Assembly: GCA_038063975.1 (NCBI GenBank)
Contig: JBBTTY010000048.1
Span: 1 to 9,436, forward strand
Reading direction: 5' to 3'
DNA: 9,436 bases
Source of the DNA: UBA6065 sp038063975
GTDB taxonomy: Bacteria; Patescibacteriota; Minisyncoccia; Phycocordibacterales; UBA6065
Shown here: one piece after another, positions 1-5,116 of the stretch
Layout: every line of letters begins with the position of its first letter
Numbering within the stretch: position 1 is the stretch's first letter
The notes under the pieces: generated by a model
Database searches by the model: none
Told to the model about the DNA's origin: nothing
The model's input: the letters and a program-made list of their open reading frames with translations, nothing else
Position numbers and translations under genes: made by a program

Positions 1-94
1 AGTCGCGATTCATAAATAAAATAATGCCTTTCGGCCAGTGTGAAATATAGGATATAGGAAAAGGGTAGGAAAATCAACAACAAACTCCATTCGT

Positions 95-122
95 TTGACA
101 GTAAAACACGGTTATGTATAAT
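95..122 (+). promoter_or_regulatory. Consensus sigma70-type promoter
   Basis: TTGACA at 95-100, a 16-bp spacer, and TATAAT at 117-122. Both hexamers match the bacterial consensus perfectly. Transcription should start near 128. No normal-sized gene follows on this strand, only a short hairpin unit ending near 190. The match is seen directly; activity is inferred. Confidence 0.65.
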
Positions 123-126
123 TAGG

Positions 127-190
127 ATGTTAATTGACAATGGCTTCGGCCTCCGAGATTTCCCCCGAAAGGGGGATTTCGTTTTTCGGT
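127..190 (+). ncRNA. Possible short structured RNA, about 60 nt
   Basis: This is the segment between the consensus promoter and a terminator-like stem. It holds a small GGC-TTCG-GCC hairpin at 142-151 with a UUCG tetraloop, then the CCCCC-GAAA-GGGGG stem and a T run. The product would be about 60 nt. An alternative reading is a leaderless 21-codon ORF (ATG 127, TAA 190-192), but its GC-rich codons are simply the hairpin arms, so I favour RNA. I recognise no RNA family. It lies antisense to the sequence just beyond the pemK remnant, so it could also be a leftover or an antisense transcript. Confidence 0.3.
161..186 (+). terminator. Rho-independent terminator-like hairpin
   Basis: The stem is TCCCCC (161-166) paired with GGGGGA (171-176), with a GAAA tetraloop. 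ATTTCG follows, then five T at 182-186. The T run is on the + side only, so it suits the transcript from the promoter at 95-122 better than the minus-strand pemK remnant. Confidence 0.5.
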
Positions 191-229
191 AAAATTTTAA
201 TAAATGCTACCAAAAGATCAATAAATAAA

Positions 230-448
230 TCATTTGGTAGAAAGGTTATCTTTCTCTGTCTTCTCCCCACCTTTAAATACGAGTACTGGCCGTGAAAAAT
301 CTGGACTTTGACCATCTTGTTCCGAGCCAACGTTTGCACCAACAGCACACACCCAAATTTCTCTGGGTTTACAAAATATTTCTTTGCTTATAACACGTCC
401 ATTCAATTCTTTTTTGAGAAAATGCCAAGACTCAAAATCTTTTTGCAT
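230..448 (-). pseudogene. Truncated PemK/MazF-family toxin gene
   Basis: The 72-residue product begins like the PemK/MazF-type toxins I associate with CPR genomes. It has a basic leader, then REIWVCAVGANVGSEQDG (residues 29-46) and FSRPVLVFK (51-59). These form the first strands of the MazF/PemK mRNA-endonuclease fold. Family members run on for roughly another 50-80 residues with a PLTSK-like strand and a C-terminal helix. Here the frame turns into GGEKTEKDNLSTK and stops at 230-232, and neither other minus frame restores the family sequence. I therefore call it 3'-truncated and inactive. No antitoxin gene is next to it. It keeps a promoter (TATGGT 6 bp before ATG) and the 24-bp element shared with the MBL gene and comEC. 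Alternatively it is a short standalone domain. The family call is firmer than the pseudogene call. Confidence 0.6.
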
Positions 449-454
449 ATCCAG

Positions 455-490
455 ACCATAGCAAAATAGAGATAAAGAAAAAATGAAGAG
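455..490 (-). promoter_or_regulatory. Promoter of pemK remnant with shared element, copy 1
   Basis: Read on the minus strand: a 24-bp element (plus positions 467-490, containing GAGATAAAGAAAA and ATGAAGAG on the plus strand), six bases, then the -10-like hexamer TATGGT (460-455). Exactly six bases separate the hexamer from the ATG at 448. Close copies of the element precede the MBL gene (4441-4464) and comEC (6536-6559) at nearly the same distance. No -35 consensus is visible. Confidence 0.55.
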
Positions 491-512
491 CTATCCACAG
501 ACTGGTAATAAC

Positions 513-532
513 AAAACCACCTAAAACCACCT
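513..532. repeat. Tandem 10-bp direct repeat
   Basis: AAAACCACCT occurs twice head to tail (513-522 and 523-532), just downstream of the rpsG stop. On the rpsG strand it reads AGGTGGTTTT twice, giving two Shine-Dalgarno-like AGGTGG blocks with T runs and no ORF after them. Function unknown; it could aid transcript ending or be a protein or RNA binding site. Confidence 0.6.
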
Positions 533-540
533 CTCAGTAA

Positions 541-1011
541 CTACCACGCAAAATGAGCAAAAGCTTTGTTGGCTTCGGCCATTTTGTGGGTGTTTTCGCG
601 TTTTTTTACAGCCTCGCCTTCGTTTTTGGAGGCGGCGATAATTTCATCGGCAAGTTTTACAGATATAGGAGCGCCTTTTTTATTTCTAGCCGCATCTATA
701 ATCCATTTTATGGAAAGCGTCTGACGTCGTTCAGGACGGACTTCAACCGGCACTTGATAATTCGCACCGCCGACACGTCGCGAGCGGACTTCGACATTTG
801 GAGCTGTATTCTTGAGAGCAGCTTCATACACATCGAGAGGGTTTTCTGTCTTTGTTTTTTCTTTTATGATCTCAAAGCATTTGTAGACATTTGAACGAGC
901 TAGGTTTTTCTTGCCGTCATACATGATGTAGTTCATCAGTTTTGAAACTTTCGGTGATTCATATTTGAGATCGGGCGGAAGGTTGCGTTTTATATTTATT
1001 TTTCTTCGCAT
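541..1011 (-). CDS. rpsG: 30S ribosomal protein uS7
   Basis: uS7 is the primary assembly protein of the 3' major (head) domain of 16S rRNA and lies near the E site and the mRNA exit. The product has 156 residues, the same length as the E. coli protein. The signature EVRSRRVGGANYQVPVE is at residues 74-90, and the C-terminal helix MAEANKAFAHFAW at 144-156 is intact. The N-terminus is basic as expected. It follows rpsL on the same strand after 49 bp, the usual str-operon order, but fusA and tuf are not downstream; a toxin remnant lies there instead. The ATG at 1011 has no Shine-Dalgarno sequence, and three GTAGTTT repeats crowd its upstream side. In E. coli, S7 represses the str operon through the rpsL-rpsG gap; whether that happens here is unknown. 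Confidence 0.97.
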   Translation of the reverse strand: MRRKINIKRNLPPDLKYESPKVSKLMNYIMYDGKKNLARSNVYKCFEIIKEKTKTENPLDVYEAALKNTAPNVEVRSRRVGGANYQVPVEVRPERRQTLSIKWIIDAARNKKGAPISVKLADEIIAASKNEGEAVKKRENTHKMAEANKAFAHFAW

Positions 1012-1012
1012 T

Positions 1013-1043
1013 GTAGTTTAAAATTGTAGTTTGAAAGTAGTTT
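1013..1043. repeat. Three GTAGTTT repeats in the rpsL-rpsG gap
   Basis: GTAGTTT occurs at 1013-1019, 1026-1032 and 1037-1043, filling most of the 49-bp gap. In the mRNA it reads AAACUAC three times, the last copy one base before the rpsG start codon. It may set translation initiation or coupling in a leader that has no Shine-Dalgarno sequence. This is a sequence observation only. Confidence 0.55.
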
Positions 1044-1060
1044 GAAAATTAGTCTCTGAA

Positions 1061-1477
1061 TTATTTTGCCGCTTTCGGTCTCTTTGTGCCGTACTGACTG
1101 CGACCTTTTGCTCTCTTGTCTACACCCGTCGCATCGAGAACACCTCGTACTACTGTATAACGGAGACCGACGTCTTTAACACGTCCGCCACGCAGGAGTA
1201 CCACTGAATGTTCCTGTAAATTGTGTCCGATACCCGGAATATAAGCCGTGACTTCCATACCATTACTAAGTCGCACACGGGCAATTTTTCGAATAGCCGA
1301 GTTTGGTTTCTTTGGAGTTTTTGTCGTAACTTTTATACATACACCACGCTTGAAAGGCGAAAAGAAATAACGAGGCTTGTTTTTGAGCACGTTAAAACTT
1401 TTCGTCAGCGCTACTGATTTTGACTTTCTTTTGAGAGAACGTCTCTTTCTCTTCACCAATTGATGAATGGTCGGCAT
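1061..1477 (-). CDS. rpsL: 30S ribosomal protein uS12
   Basis: uS12 sits at the decoding centre and controls accuracy; it is where streptomycin-resistance changes arise. The product has 138 residues. It has the longer N-terminal loop seen in Firmicutes proteins (VALTKSFNVLKNKPRYFFSP, residues 22-41), then KRGVC, TKTPKKPNSAIRK (52-64) and GHNLQEHSV. The second accuracy loop is unusual: RGGRVKDVGLRY (96-107) is one residue shorter than the usual KDLPGVRY form and lacks its proline (E. coli position 90). The Asp modified by RimO in E. coli is kept (Asp102). It is the first gene of an rpsL-rpsG pair. The start ATG has no Shine-Dalgarno sequence, and a possible 39-codon ORF ends two bases upstream of a second in-frame TAA next to it. 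Confidence 0.97.
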   Translation of the reverse strand: MPTIHQLVKRKRRSLKRKSKSVALTKSFNVLKNKPRYFFSPFKRGVCIKVTTKTPKKPNSAIRKIARVRLSNGMEVTAYIPGIGHNLQEHSVVLLRGGRVKDVGLRYTVVRGVLDATGVDKRAKGRSQYGTKRPKAAK

Positions 1478-1480
1478 TTA

Positions 1481-1600
1481 TTATGGTTTGCTTATGAAAT
1501 AGGTGAATTTCTTCGCGACATAGGATTTGAGTTTGCTTTTTAAAGCCCGTTCTATATCGTTACTCGCCTGTTTTCCTTTAAATAGCGTCTGTGACGCAAT
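1481..1600 (-). other. Possible short leader ORF upstream of rpsL
   Basis: This frame is open from after a TAG near 1617 down to tandem TAA TAA codons directly before the rpsL ATG. It reads IASQTLFKGK at its start and ERALKSKLKSYVAKKF in its middle, a plausible basic helical protein rather than random sequence. The only early start candidate is ATT at 1600; no ATG, GTG or TTG is in frame near the beginning. A TATAGT hexamer (1615-1610) could start transcription just before it. A GCGTC-TGT-GACGC hairpin (1585-1597) lies in its first codons. I recognise no family. It may be a leader peptide, a decayed gene end, or plain 5' UTR. Confidence 0.2.
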
Positions 1601-1619
1601 AGTGAGATTACTATACTAA

Positions 1620-1647
1620 GTGACAATTATCAAGTTTCAGTTAGGAT
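1620..1647 (+). promoter_or_regulatory. rsmC promoter, leaderless spacing
   Basis: GTGACA (1620-1625), a 16-bp spacer, TAGGAT (1642-1647), then exactly six bases (AGAGAT) to the ATG at 1654. Transcription would start at or next to the A of the start codon. Of the leaderless-type promoters here it has the best -35 match. Confidence 0.6.
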
Positions 1648-1653
1648 AGAGAT

Positions 1654-2571
1654 ATGTCCCAAGAAAACCTTTCCCTTGAACTCTTGAACAAACACCGTAA
1701 AACATTGGGACTTGAAAATCCTCTGGTTATTGAAAGTGAAAATGATTTGTTCACCATACAAAAAATGCTAGCAGGGAGTGCTGTGGTTTTTTTACCGAAA
1801 TCGAAGGCTCTTATTGATATGACTTTAGCCCTGGTTTCAAAAATGGTTGTCAAAGATGGCATGGTCGTTCTCGTTGGTGAAAAAGATGCGGGAATTGATT
1901 CTGCAAAAAAACTATATGAAACAAACGTTGGTCCTGTAGATCAAAAAATTGTCGGGAATCATTCAGCTTTGTATGTTGGCAAAAATAAAAGACTAGGTGC
2001 CGATAAGAAATTAGAAAACTTTCTATCCTATTCTCCCCTCTCGTACGACAACATTCAAATTGAAGTTGCAAATCTGCCCGGAGTTTTTAGTGTAGGAGAA
2101 TTAGATCTGGGTACGAAACTTTTGCTCGATCATATTCCATACAATCGGAAAAAAGTGCTCGATGTCGGCTGTGGTTCTGGCATAATTGGGGCTTTGTACA
2201 AAAAAATTTCACCAGAAAGTGAAATTACGATGTCAGATTCGAGTAAACTCGCAGTTTTGAGTACCCAAAAAACAATCAAGAAAAACAATATTCAAGCAAA
2301 AGTTTTAGAATCAGATATTTTTGACAATATAAAAGAAACTTTTGATCTCATAGTGACCAATCCCCCATTTCACAAAGGCATAGACACTGATTATTCTTTT
2401 ATAGAAAAATTTGCCCGTGATGCAAAGAAACATTTGAACGTAAATGGTGAAGTTTATGTAGTCGCAAATTCATTTTTGCCTTACAAAGACATTCTCACAA
2501 AATATATTGGCCCAACAAACGTAGTCATAGACACAAAAAAATTCAGAGTCTATCAAAGTCTGCCAGAGTGA
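1654..2571 (+). CDS. rsmC: 16S rRNA (guanine-N2)-methyltransferase RsmC-like
   Basis: RsmC uses S-adenosylmethionine to methylate N2 of G1207 in helix 34 of 16S rRNA, in the small-subunit head. The 305-residue product has both RsmC domains. A degenerate N-terminal methyltransferase fold spans about 30-110. The catalytic domain starts after the linker LPGVFSVGELDLG (141-153), the same linker as in E. coli RsmC. It has the SAM loop VLDVGCGSG (168-176), an acidic residue in TMSDSS (192-197), the catalytic NPPFHKG (236-242), and the C-terminal VANSFLPY...FRVYQSL, again close to E. coli RsmC. It is somewhat shorter than the 343-residue E. coli enzyme. It is divergent from rpsL and ends 2 bp from the convergent protease gene. 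The start follows TAGGAT by six bases. Exact target specificity is inferred; RsmC-type membership is strong. Confidence 0.85.
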   Translation: MSQENLSLELLNKHRKTLGLENPLVIESENDLFTIQKMLAGSAVVFLPKSKALIDMTLALVSKMVVKDGMVVLVGEKDAGIDSAKKLYETNVGPVDQKIVGNHSALYVGKNKRLGADKKLENFLSYSPLSYDNIQIEVANLPGVFSVGELDLGTKLLLDHIPYNRKKVLDVGCGSGIIGALYKKISPESEITMSDSSKLAVLSTQKTIKKNNIQAKVLESDIFDNIKETFDLIVTNPPFHKGIDTDYSFIEKFARDAKKHLNVNGEVYVVANSFLPYKDILTKYIGPTNVVIDTKKFRVYQSLPE

Positions 2572-2573
2572 AT

Positions 2574-3197
2574 TTAAAAATTAATTCCTGTAATTAATTT
2601 AAATAGCCAAGGAATTAGAGGTGCGAAAAATTGCCAGAGAAAAAGGAGAAAGATGATGACACCCAAAAAACCGATCCTTTCAATTGATTGGCGAATACGT
2701 ATAAAACTGCGAGGCAAAATGCTCGTGAGAATTTTTGATCCATCGAGAGGTGGAATGGGAATGAGGTTAAATATGGCGAGAGTGATATTTACCGCCACGA
2801 TTACTTGGCATATGACAGAAACTGCCTCGAAAAGCATGCCGGCGGGAATAATATAAAAGCGTATGAAAAGTCCGAATATGAGAGCGAGCAGAATATTGGA
2901 GAGAGGCCCCGCAGCTGCGACCATAGCCTCACCCCATCTCTGATTGCGCAAGTTATACGGATTGTATGGCACAGGTTTTGCCCAACCGAATAGAAAACTG
3001 CCTGGCAATGAGAGAGATATAGCGGGCAGTATGATTGTACCGACTAGATCAATGTGTTTTATCGGGTTTAGAGTCAGTCTGCCCTCATACTCTGCCGTTC
3101 TGTCTCCAAGAAAAAGAGCCGCATAACCATGAGAAACCTCATGAATCACAACAGAAAACAATAGAACGATGAGAGAAAATATAAATTGAAAATCCAT
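2574..3197 (-). CDS. Site-2 protease family (M50) membrane metalloprotease
   Basis: A polytopic zinc protease expected to cut substrates within the cytoplasmic membrane. The 207-residue product has the HExxH motif inside the first membrane helix (HEVSHG, residues 19-24). YEGRLTLNP follows at 37-45, then AGPLSN (96-101) in the next helix, and NLIPIPPLDG (144-153), where Asp152 is the third zinc ligand. About five hydrophobic segments are visible. There is no PDZ domain, which places it with the short, minimal S2P group (FTSH-independent, YwhC/Rip3-like in layout) and not with RseP. The start MDFQFIF fits the family and has no Shine-Dalgarno sequence. Its promoter is unclear; a TATCAT at 3248-3243 overlaps the -10 of divergent rpmB. 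The substrate cannot be told from context. Confidence 0.9.
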   Translation of the reverse strand: MDFQFIFSLIVLLFSVVIHEVSHGYAALFLGDRTAEYEGRLTLNPIKHIDLVGTIILPAISLSLPGSFLFGWAKPVPYNPYNLRNQRWGEAMVAAAGPLSNILLALIFGLFIRFYIIPAGMLFEAVSVICQVIVAVNITLAIFNLIPIPPLDGSKILTSILPRSFIRIRQSIERIGFLGVIIFLLFLWQFFAPLIPWLFKLITGINF

Positions 3198-3224
3198 TTA
3201 TTGTTGAACCCGCCAGACTTAAAC

Positions 3225-3252
3225 TTGCCAAAACACCCATATATGATAGCAT
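3225..3252 (+). promoter_or_regulatory. rpmB promoter
   Basis: TTGCCA (3225-3230), a 16-bp spacer, and TAGCAT (3247-3252). Transcription would start near 3259, giving rpmB a leader of about 28 nt. This differs from the leaderless spacing of several other genes here. The 16-bp spacer matches those at 95-122 and 1620-1647. Confidence 0.5.
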
Positions 3253-3286
3253 GCTCGTACTTCTAAAGAGATTTTTAATTAACCCG

Positions 3287-3529
3287 ATGGCCAAAATTTG
3301 CCCAATTACAAAGAGCACTTCGATCGTAGGTGGCGGTTATTCAAACGCCACTCGTGCTACCCAATTCAACCCTACGGGTAAAGTGCGTAAACACGTCAAT
3401 TTTCAAAACAAGAGAATTTACATACCTGAATTGAAAAAATCTATCCGCCTCAACCTCTCTACCCGCGGTATCAAAACTATAAATAAAAACGGCGCCTATG
3501 CCACCCTCAAAAAAGCCGGTCTAATTTAA
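3287..3529 (+). CDS. rpmB: 50S ribosomal protein bL28
   Basis: bL28 is a small protein of the large subunit near the E site. I place the start at the ATG at 3287, giving 80 residues beginning MAKICPITKS. This matches the family N-terminus (a CxxTGK-like segment), while the upstream in-frame ATG at 3251 lies inside the promoter and adds 12 unrelated residues. The central ATRATQFNPTGKVRKHVNF (21-39) and RIYIPELKKSIRLNLSTRGIK (43-63) follow the family pattern of basic segments. It retains one Cys (residue 5), not a full zinc set. No Shine-Dalgarno sequence precedes it. It is transcribed alone: divergent from the protease, with a strong terminator 25 bases past the stop. Confidence 0.92.
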   Translation: MAKICPITKSTSIVGGGYSNATRATQFNPTGKVRKHVNFQNKRIYIPELKKSIRLNLSTRGIKTINKNGAYATLKKAGLI

Positions 3530-3554
3530 TAAAACCGCTTAGTTGGACAGAACA

Positions 3555-3593
3555 GGGAAGCAAAATTTTGTTCCCTTTTATTTTCTTTTAATT
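3555..3593 (+). terminator. Rho-independent terminator after rpmB
   Basis: GGGAA (3555-3559) pairs with TTCCC (3571-3575). After one bulged G, CAAAA (3561-3565) pairs with TTTTG (3566-3570), closing on a tight AATT loop. A long T-rich tail (3576-3593) follows on the + strand. The tail overlaps the 3' end of the convergent MBL gene, which stops at 3578. The minus side lacks a comparable T run. Confidence 0.8.
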
Positions 3594-4423
3594 GACTTGC
3601 CGTCTGAAACAAATTTTATAGTTCCTTCTCTGTCCGTTCGTATTATTTGTATGCCTAGTTTTTGAAAAATTTCCAAGACGTCTTTATGCGGATGTCCATA
3701 CCGATTCTTTTTGCCTGCTGAAATAACAGCATATTGTGGCGCAATCATCCTCACATAATTTTCGCCGTTTGATGTATGCGAACCATGATGCCCCGCTTTT
3801 AGCACATCGCTTTTCAAGCGTTTTCCATCTACTCTAACCAAATAATTTTCTATTTTCTTTGGAGAGTCGCCTGTGAGCATAACCGTCGTAGAACCATATT
3901 TTATCTGCCCTACAATTGAAGCATCGTTTGTGTTTTTGAAACCAGAAACGTCTGTGTCCGGATAGAGAATGTCGAAATGGGTCCCATCGCCAAAATTGAT
4001 TATCATACCCCTCTGCGCCAGCCTAGAGGGAATATTTTTCTCCGTGAGAAGTCTGCGAATTTCATCATCTATAGCATTTTTTGATTCTATACCGGGCTCT
4101 AGAAATAAACCGACATCATAACGTTCCAGCACAGATGGCAGTCCGCCTATATGATCAGCGTCAGGATGTGTTTCTATGACAACATCTATGGAACGATCAT
4201 AGAACGGCATTACTTCGGCGAGTCTTTGGAGAACGATTCTGGATGGTCCGCCATCTACGAGCATGTCGTGTCCATTCGGAGTACGTACATATATAGCGTC
4301 ACCTTGGCCTATATCGAGAAAATAAATTTCGAGTAAATCACCATTGCGCCCTAGAGTAAAAATAAAAATACTGACGAGAGCTATGATAAAAAAGATGGCG
4401 CATATTATTCGTCTAATTTTCAT
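3578..4423 (-). CDS. ComEC-type metallo-beta-lactamase domain protein, membrane-anchored
   Basis: A 281-residue protein with one N-terminal membrane segment (about 5-24) and an MBL-fold hydrolase domain like the C-terminal domain of ComEC/Rec2. Visible motifs: FLDIGQGDAIYV (35-46), VDGGPS (56-61), the metal-binding THPDADHIGG (85-94), LTGDS (183-187), KAGHHGSH (209-216), and the closing HPH (244-246). All metal-site motifs expected for a working hydrolase are present. The domain should lie outside the membrane and may degrade the non-transported DNA strand during uptake, as proposed for ComEC MBL domains. The channel domain is a separate gene (5067-6518) that lacks this domain. Both share an unusual promoter element, which supports a joint role. 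A phosphodiesterase unrelated to uptake remains possible. Confidence 0.88.
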   Translation of the reverse strand: MKIRRIICAIFFIIALVSIFIFTLGRNGDLLEIYFLDIGQGDAIYVRTPNGHDMLVDGGPSRIVLQRLAEVMPFYDRSIDVVIETHPDADHIGGLPSVLERYDVGLFLEPGIESKNAIDDEIRRLLTEKNIPSRLAQRGMIINFGDGTHFDILYPDTDVSGFKNTNDASIVGQIKYGSTTVMLTGDSPKKIENYLVRVDGKRLKSDVLKAGHHGSHTSNGENYVRMIAPQYAVISAGKKNRYGHPHKDVLEIFQKLGIQIIRTDREGTIKFVSDGKSIKRK

Positions 4424-4429
4424 GCCTAG

Positions 4430-4464
4430 AGCCTATCAGGTGGAGATAAAGAAAATATGAAGAG
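4430..4464 (-). promoter_or_regulatory. MBL gene promoter with shared element, copy 2
   Basis: Minus-strand TAGGCT (4435-4430) lies exactly six bases before the ATG at 4423. Five bases upstream of it is the 24-bp element (4441-4464), which differs from the comEC copy at two positions. A partial second ATGAAGA unit follows at 4469-4475 on the plus strand. The region also serves the divergent SOD gene. Confidence 0.6.
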
Positions 4465-4482
4465 AAAATGAAGAAAAATAGG

Positions 4483-4488
4483 TATAAT
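4483..4488 (+). promoter_or_regulatory. SOD gene -10 candidate
   Basis: TATAAT at 4483-4488 on the + strand, with no clear -35. It would give the SOD gene a leader of about 30 nt without a Shine-Dalgarno sequence. A second TATAAT at 4510-4515 is an alternative that would make the mRNA nearly leaderless. Confidence 0.35.
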
Positions 4489-4525
4489 GAACGTATAGAT
4501 AATCAAAATTATAATTAAAATTGAT

Positions 4526-5116
4526 ATGAAAAAATTTGAAGAAAAGAAGTTTAATATTCCGGCCCTCAAAGGCATTTCGGCAAAGACCATCGAGGAACAT
4601 TTGAAACTCTATGCCGGATATGTAAAACATTTAAACCTCATTCACGAAATCATAGAGGATCAGAGCAATCCGGAATACGCACGGAGAGAAGCTTGTCGCA
4701 GGCAGGGATTTGAGTTCGGAGGAATGCGTAATCATGAATATTATTTTTCACATTTTGAAGGTGGACCGAAACCTCTCTCCCCTGACTCTCCTTTATACAA
4801 AAAAATTGTCGAGAAGAAAGGCAAAACATTTGATTCCTTTCTAGAAATTTTCAAAAACCTGGCTACTACGCGCGGTGTCGGCTGGGCAATGCTTGGATAC
4901 GATAAATATACAGACAATTTGATTCAATATTGGGTTGACGAACAACATCTTGGCCATCTGCCGGGTGTTTCGCCAATTCTCGCTCTCGACATGTGGGAAC
5001 ACTCATTTGTGGCAGATTATCAGCCATCGGGCAAGGAAAATTATGTTGAAGATTTCTTCGCAAACCTCAATTGGCAGACTGTGGAGAAAAATTTTTCCGA
5101 TGCCAACGCCAGATAA
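4526..5116 (+). CDS. Fe/Mn-family superoxide dismutase
   Basis: Converts superoxide to oxygen and hydrogen peroxide in the cytoplasm. The 196-residue product has candidates for all four metal ligands: His25 (EEHLKLY), His70 (MRNHEYYF), Asp155 and His159 (LDMWEHSF). The gateway Tyr of classical enzymes corresponds to Tyr32 (GYV). The first helix departs from the classical form: the HxxxHHxxYV pattern becomes HLKLYAGYV, one residue shorter and without the paired histidines. The Gln that FeSODs carry four residues before the second His is Gly66; Gln140 near the C-terminal site may take its role. I recall this H..LY.GYV layout from a bacterial subgroup, so it looks like a lineage variant, not decay. 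Metal use (Fe or Mn) cannot be fixed. The last 50 bp overlap comEC tail to tail. Confidence 0.9.
   Translation: MKKFEEKKFNIPALKGISAKTIEEHLKLYAGYVKHLNLIHEIIEDQSNPEYARREACRRQGFEFGGMRNHEYYFSHFEGGPKPLSPDSPLYKKIVEKKGKTFDSFLEIFKNLATTRGVGWAMLGYDKYTDNLIQYWVDEQHLGHLPGVSPILALDMWEHSFVADYQPSGKENYVEDFFANLNWQTVEKNFSDANAR

Noticed and set aside
1..94. Possible partial gene or element at the left edge
   Set aside because: All frames close quickly and only small inverted repeats such as GCC-TTTC-GGC are present. Nothing can be supported.
130..348. Second minus-strand frame overlapping the pemK remnant, considered as its frameshifted C-terminal half
   Set aside because: The translated sequence does not show the PemK/MazF C-terminal strand and helix pattern, so a simple frameshift does not rebuild the toxin.
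491..499. CTATCCACA resembles a DnaA box (TTATCCACA)
   Set aside because: It is a single site with one mismatch. No second box, AT-rich unwinding region, dnaA or dnaN is nearby, so there is no support for an origin.
553..894. Long + strand frame over rpsG, and similar frames over rpsL, the protease, comEC, rnhA and recJ
   Set aside because: They are opposite-strand shadows of well-conserved genes, with no family features of their own.
3251..3286. Upstream ATG extending bL28 by 12 residues
   Set aside because: The ATG overlaps the TAGCAT promoter hexamer and the added residues do not belong to the bL28 family start.
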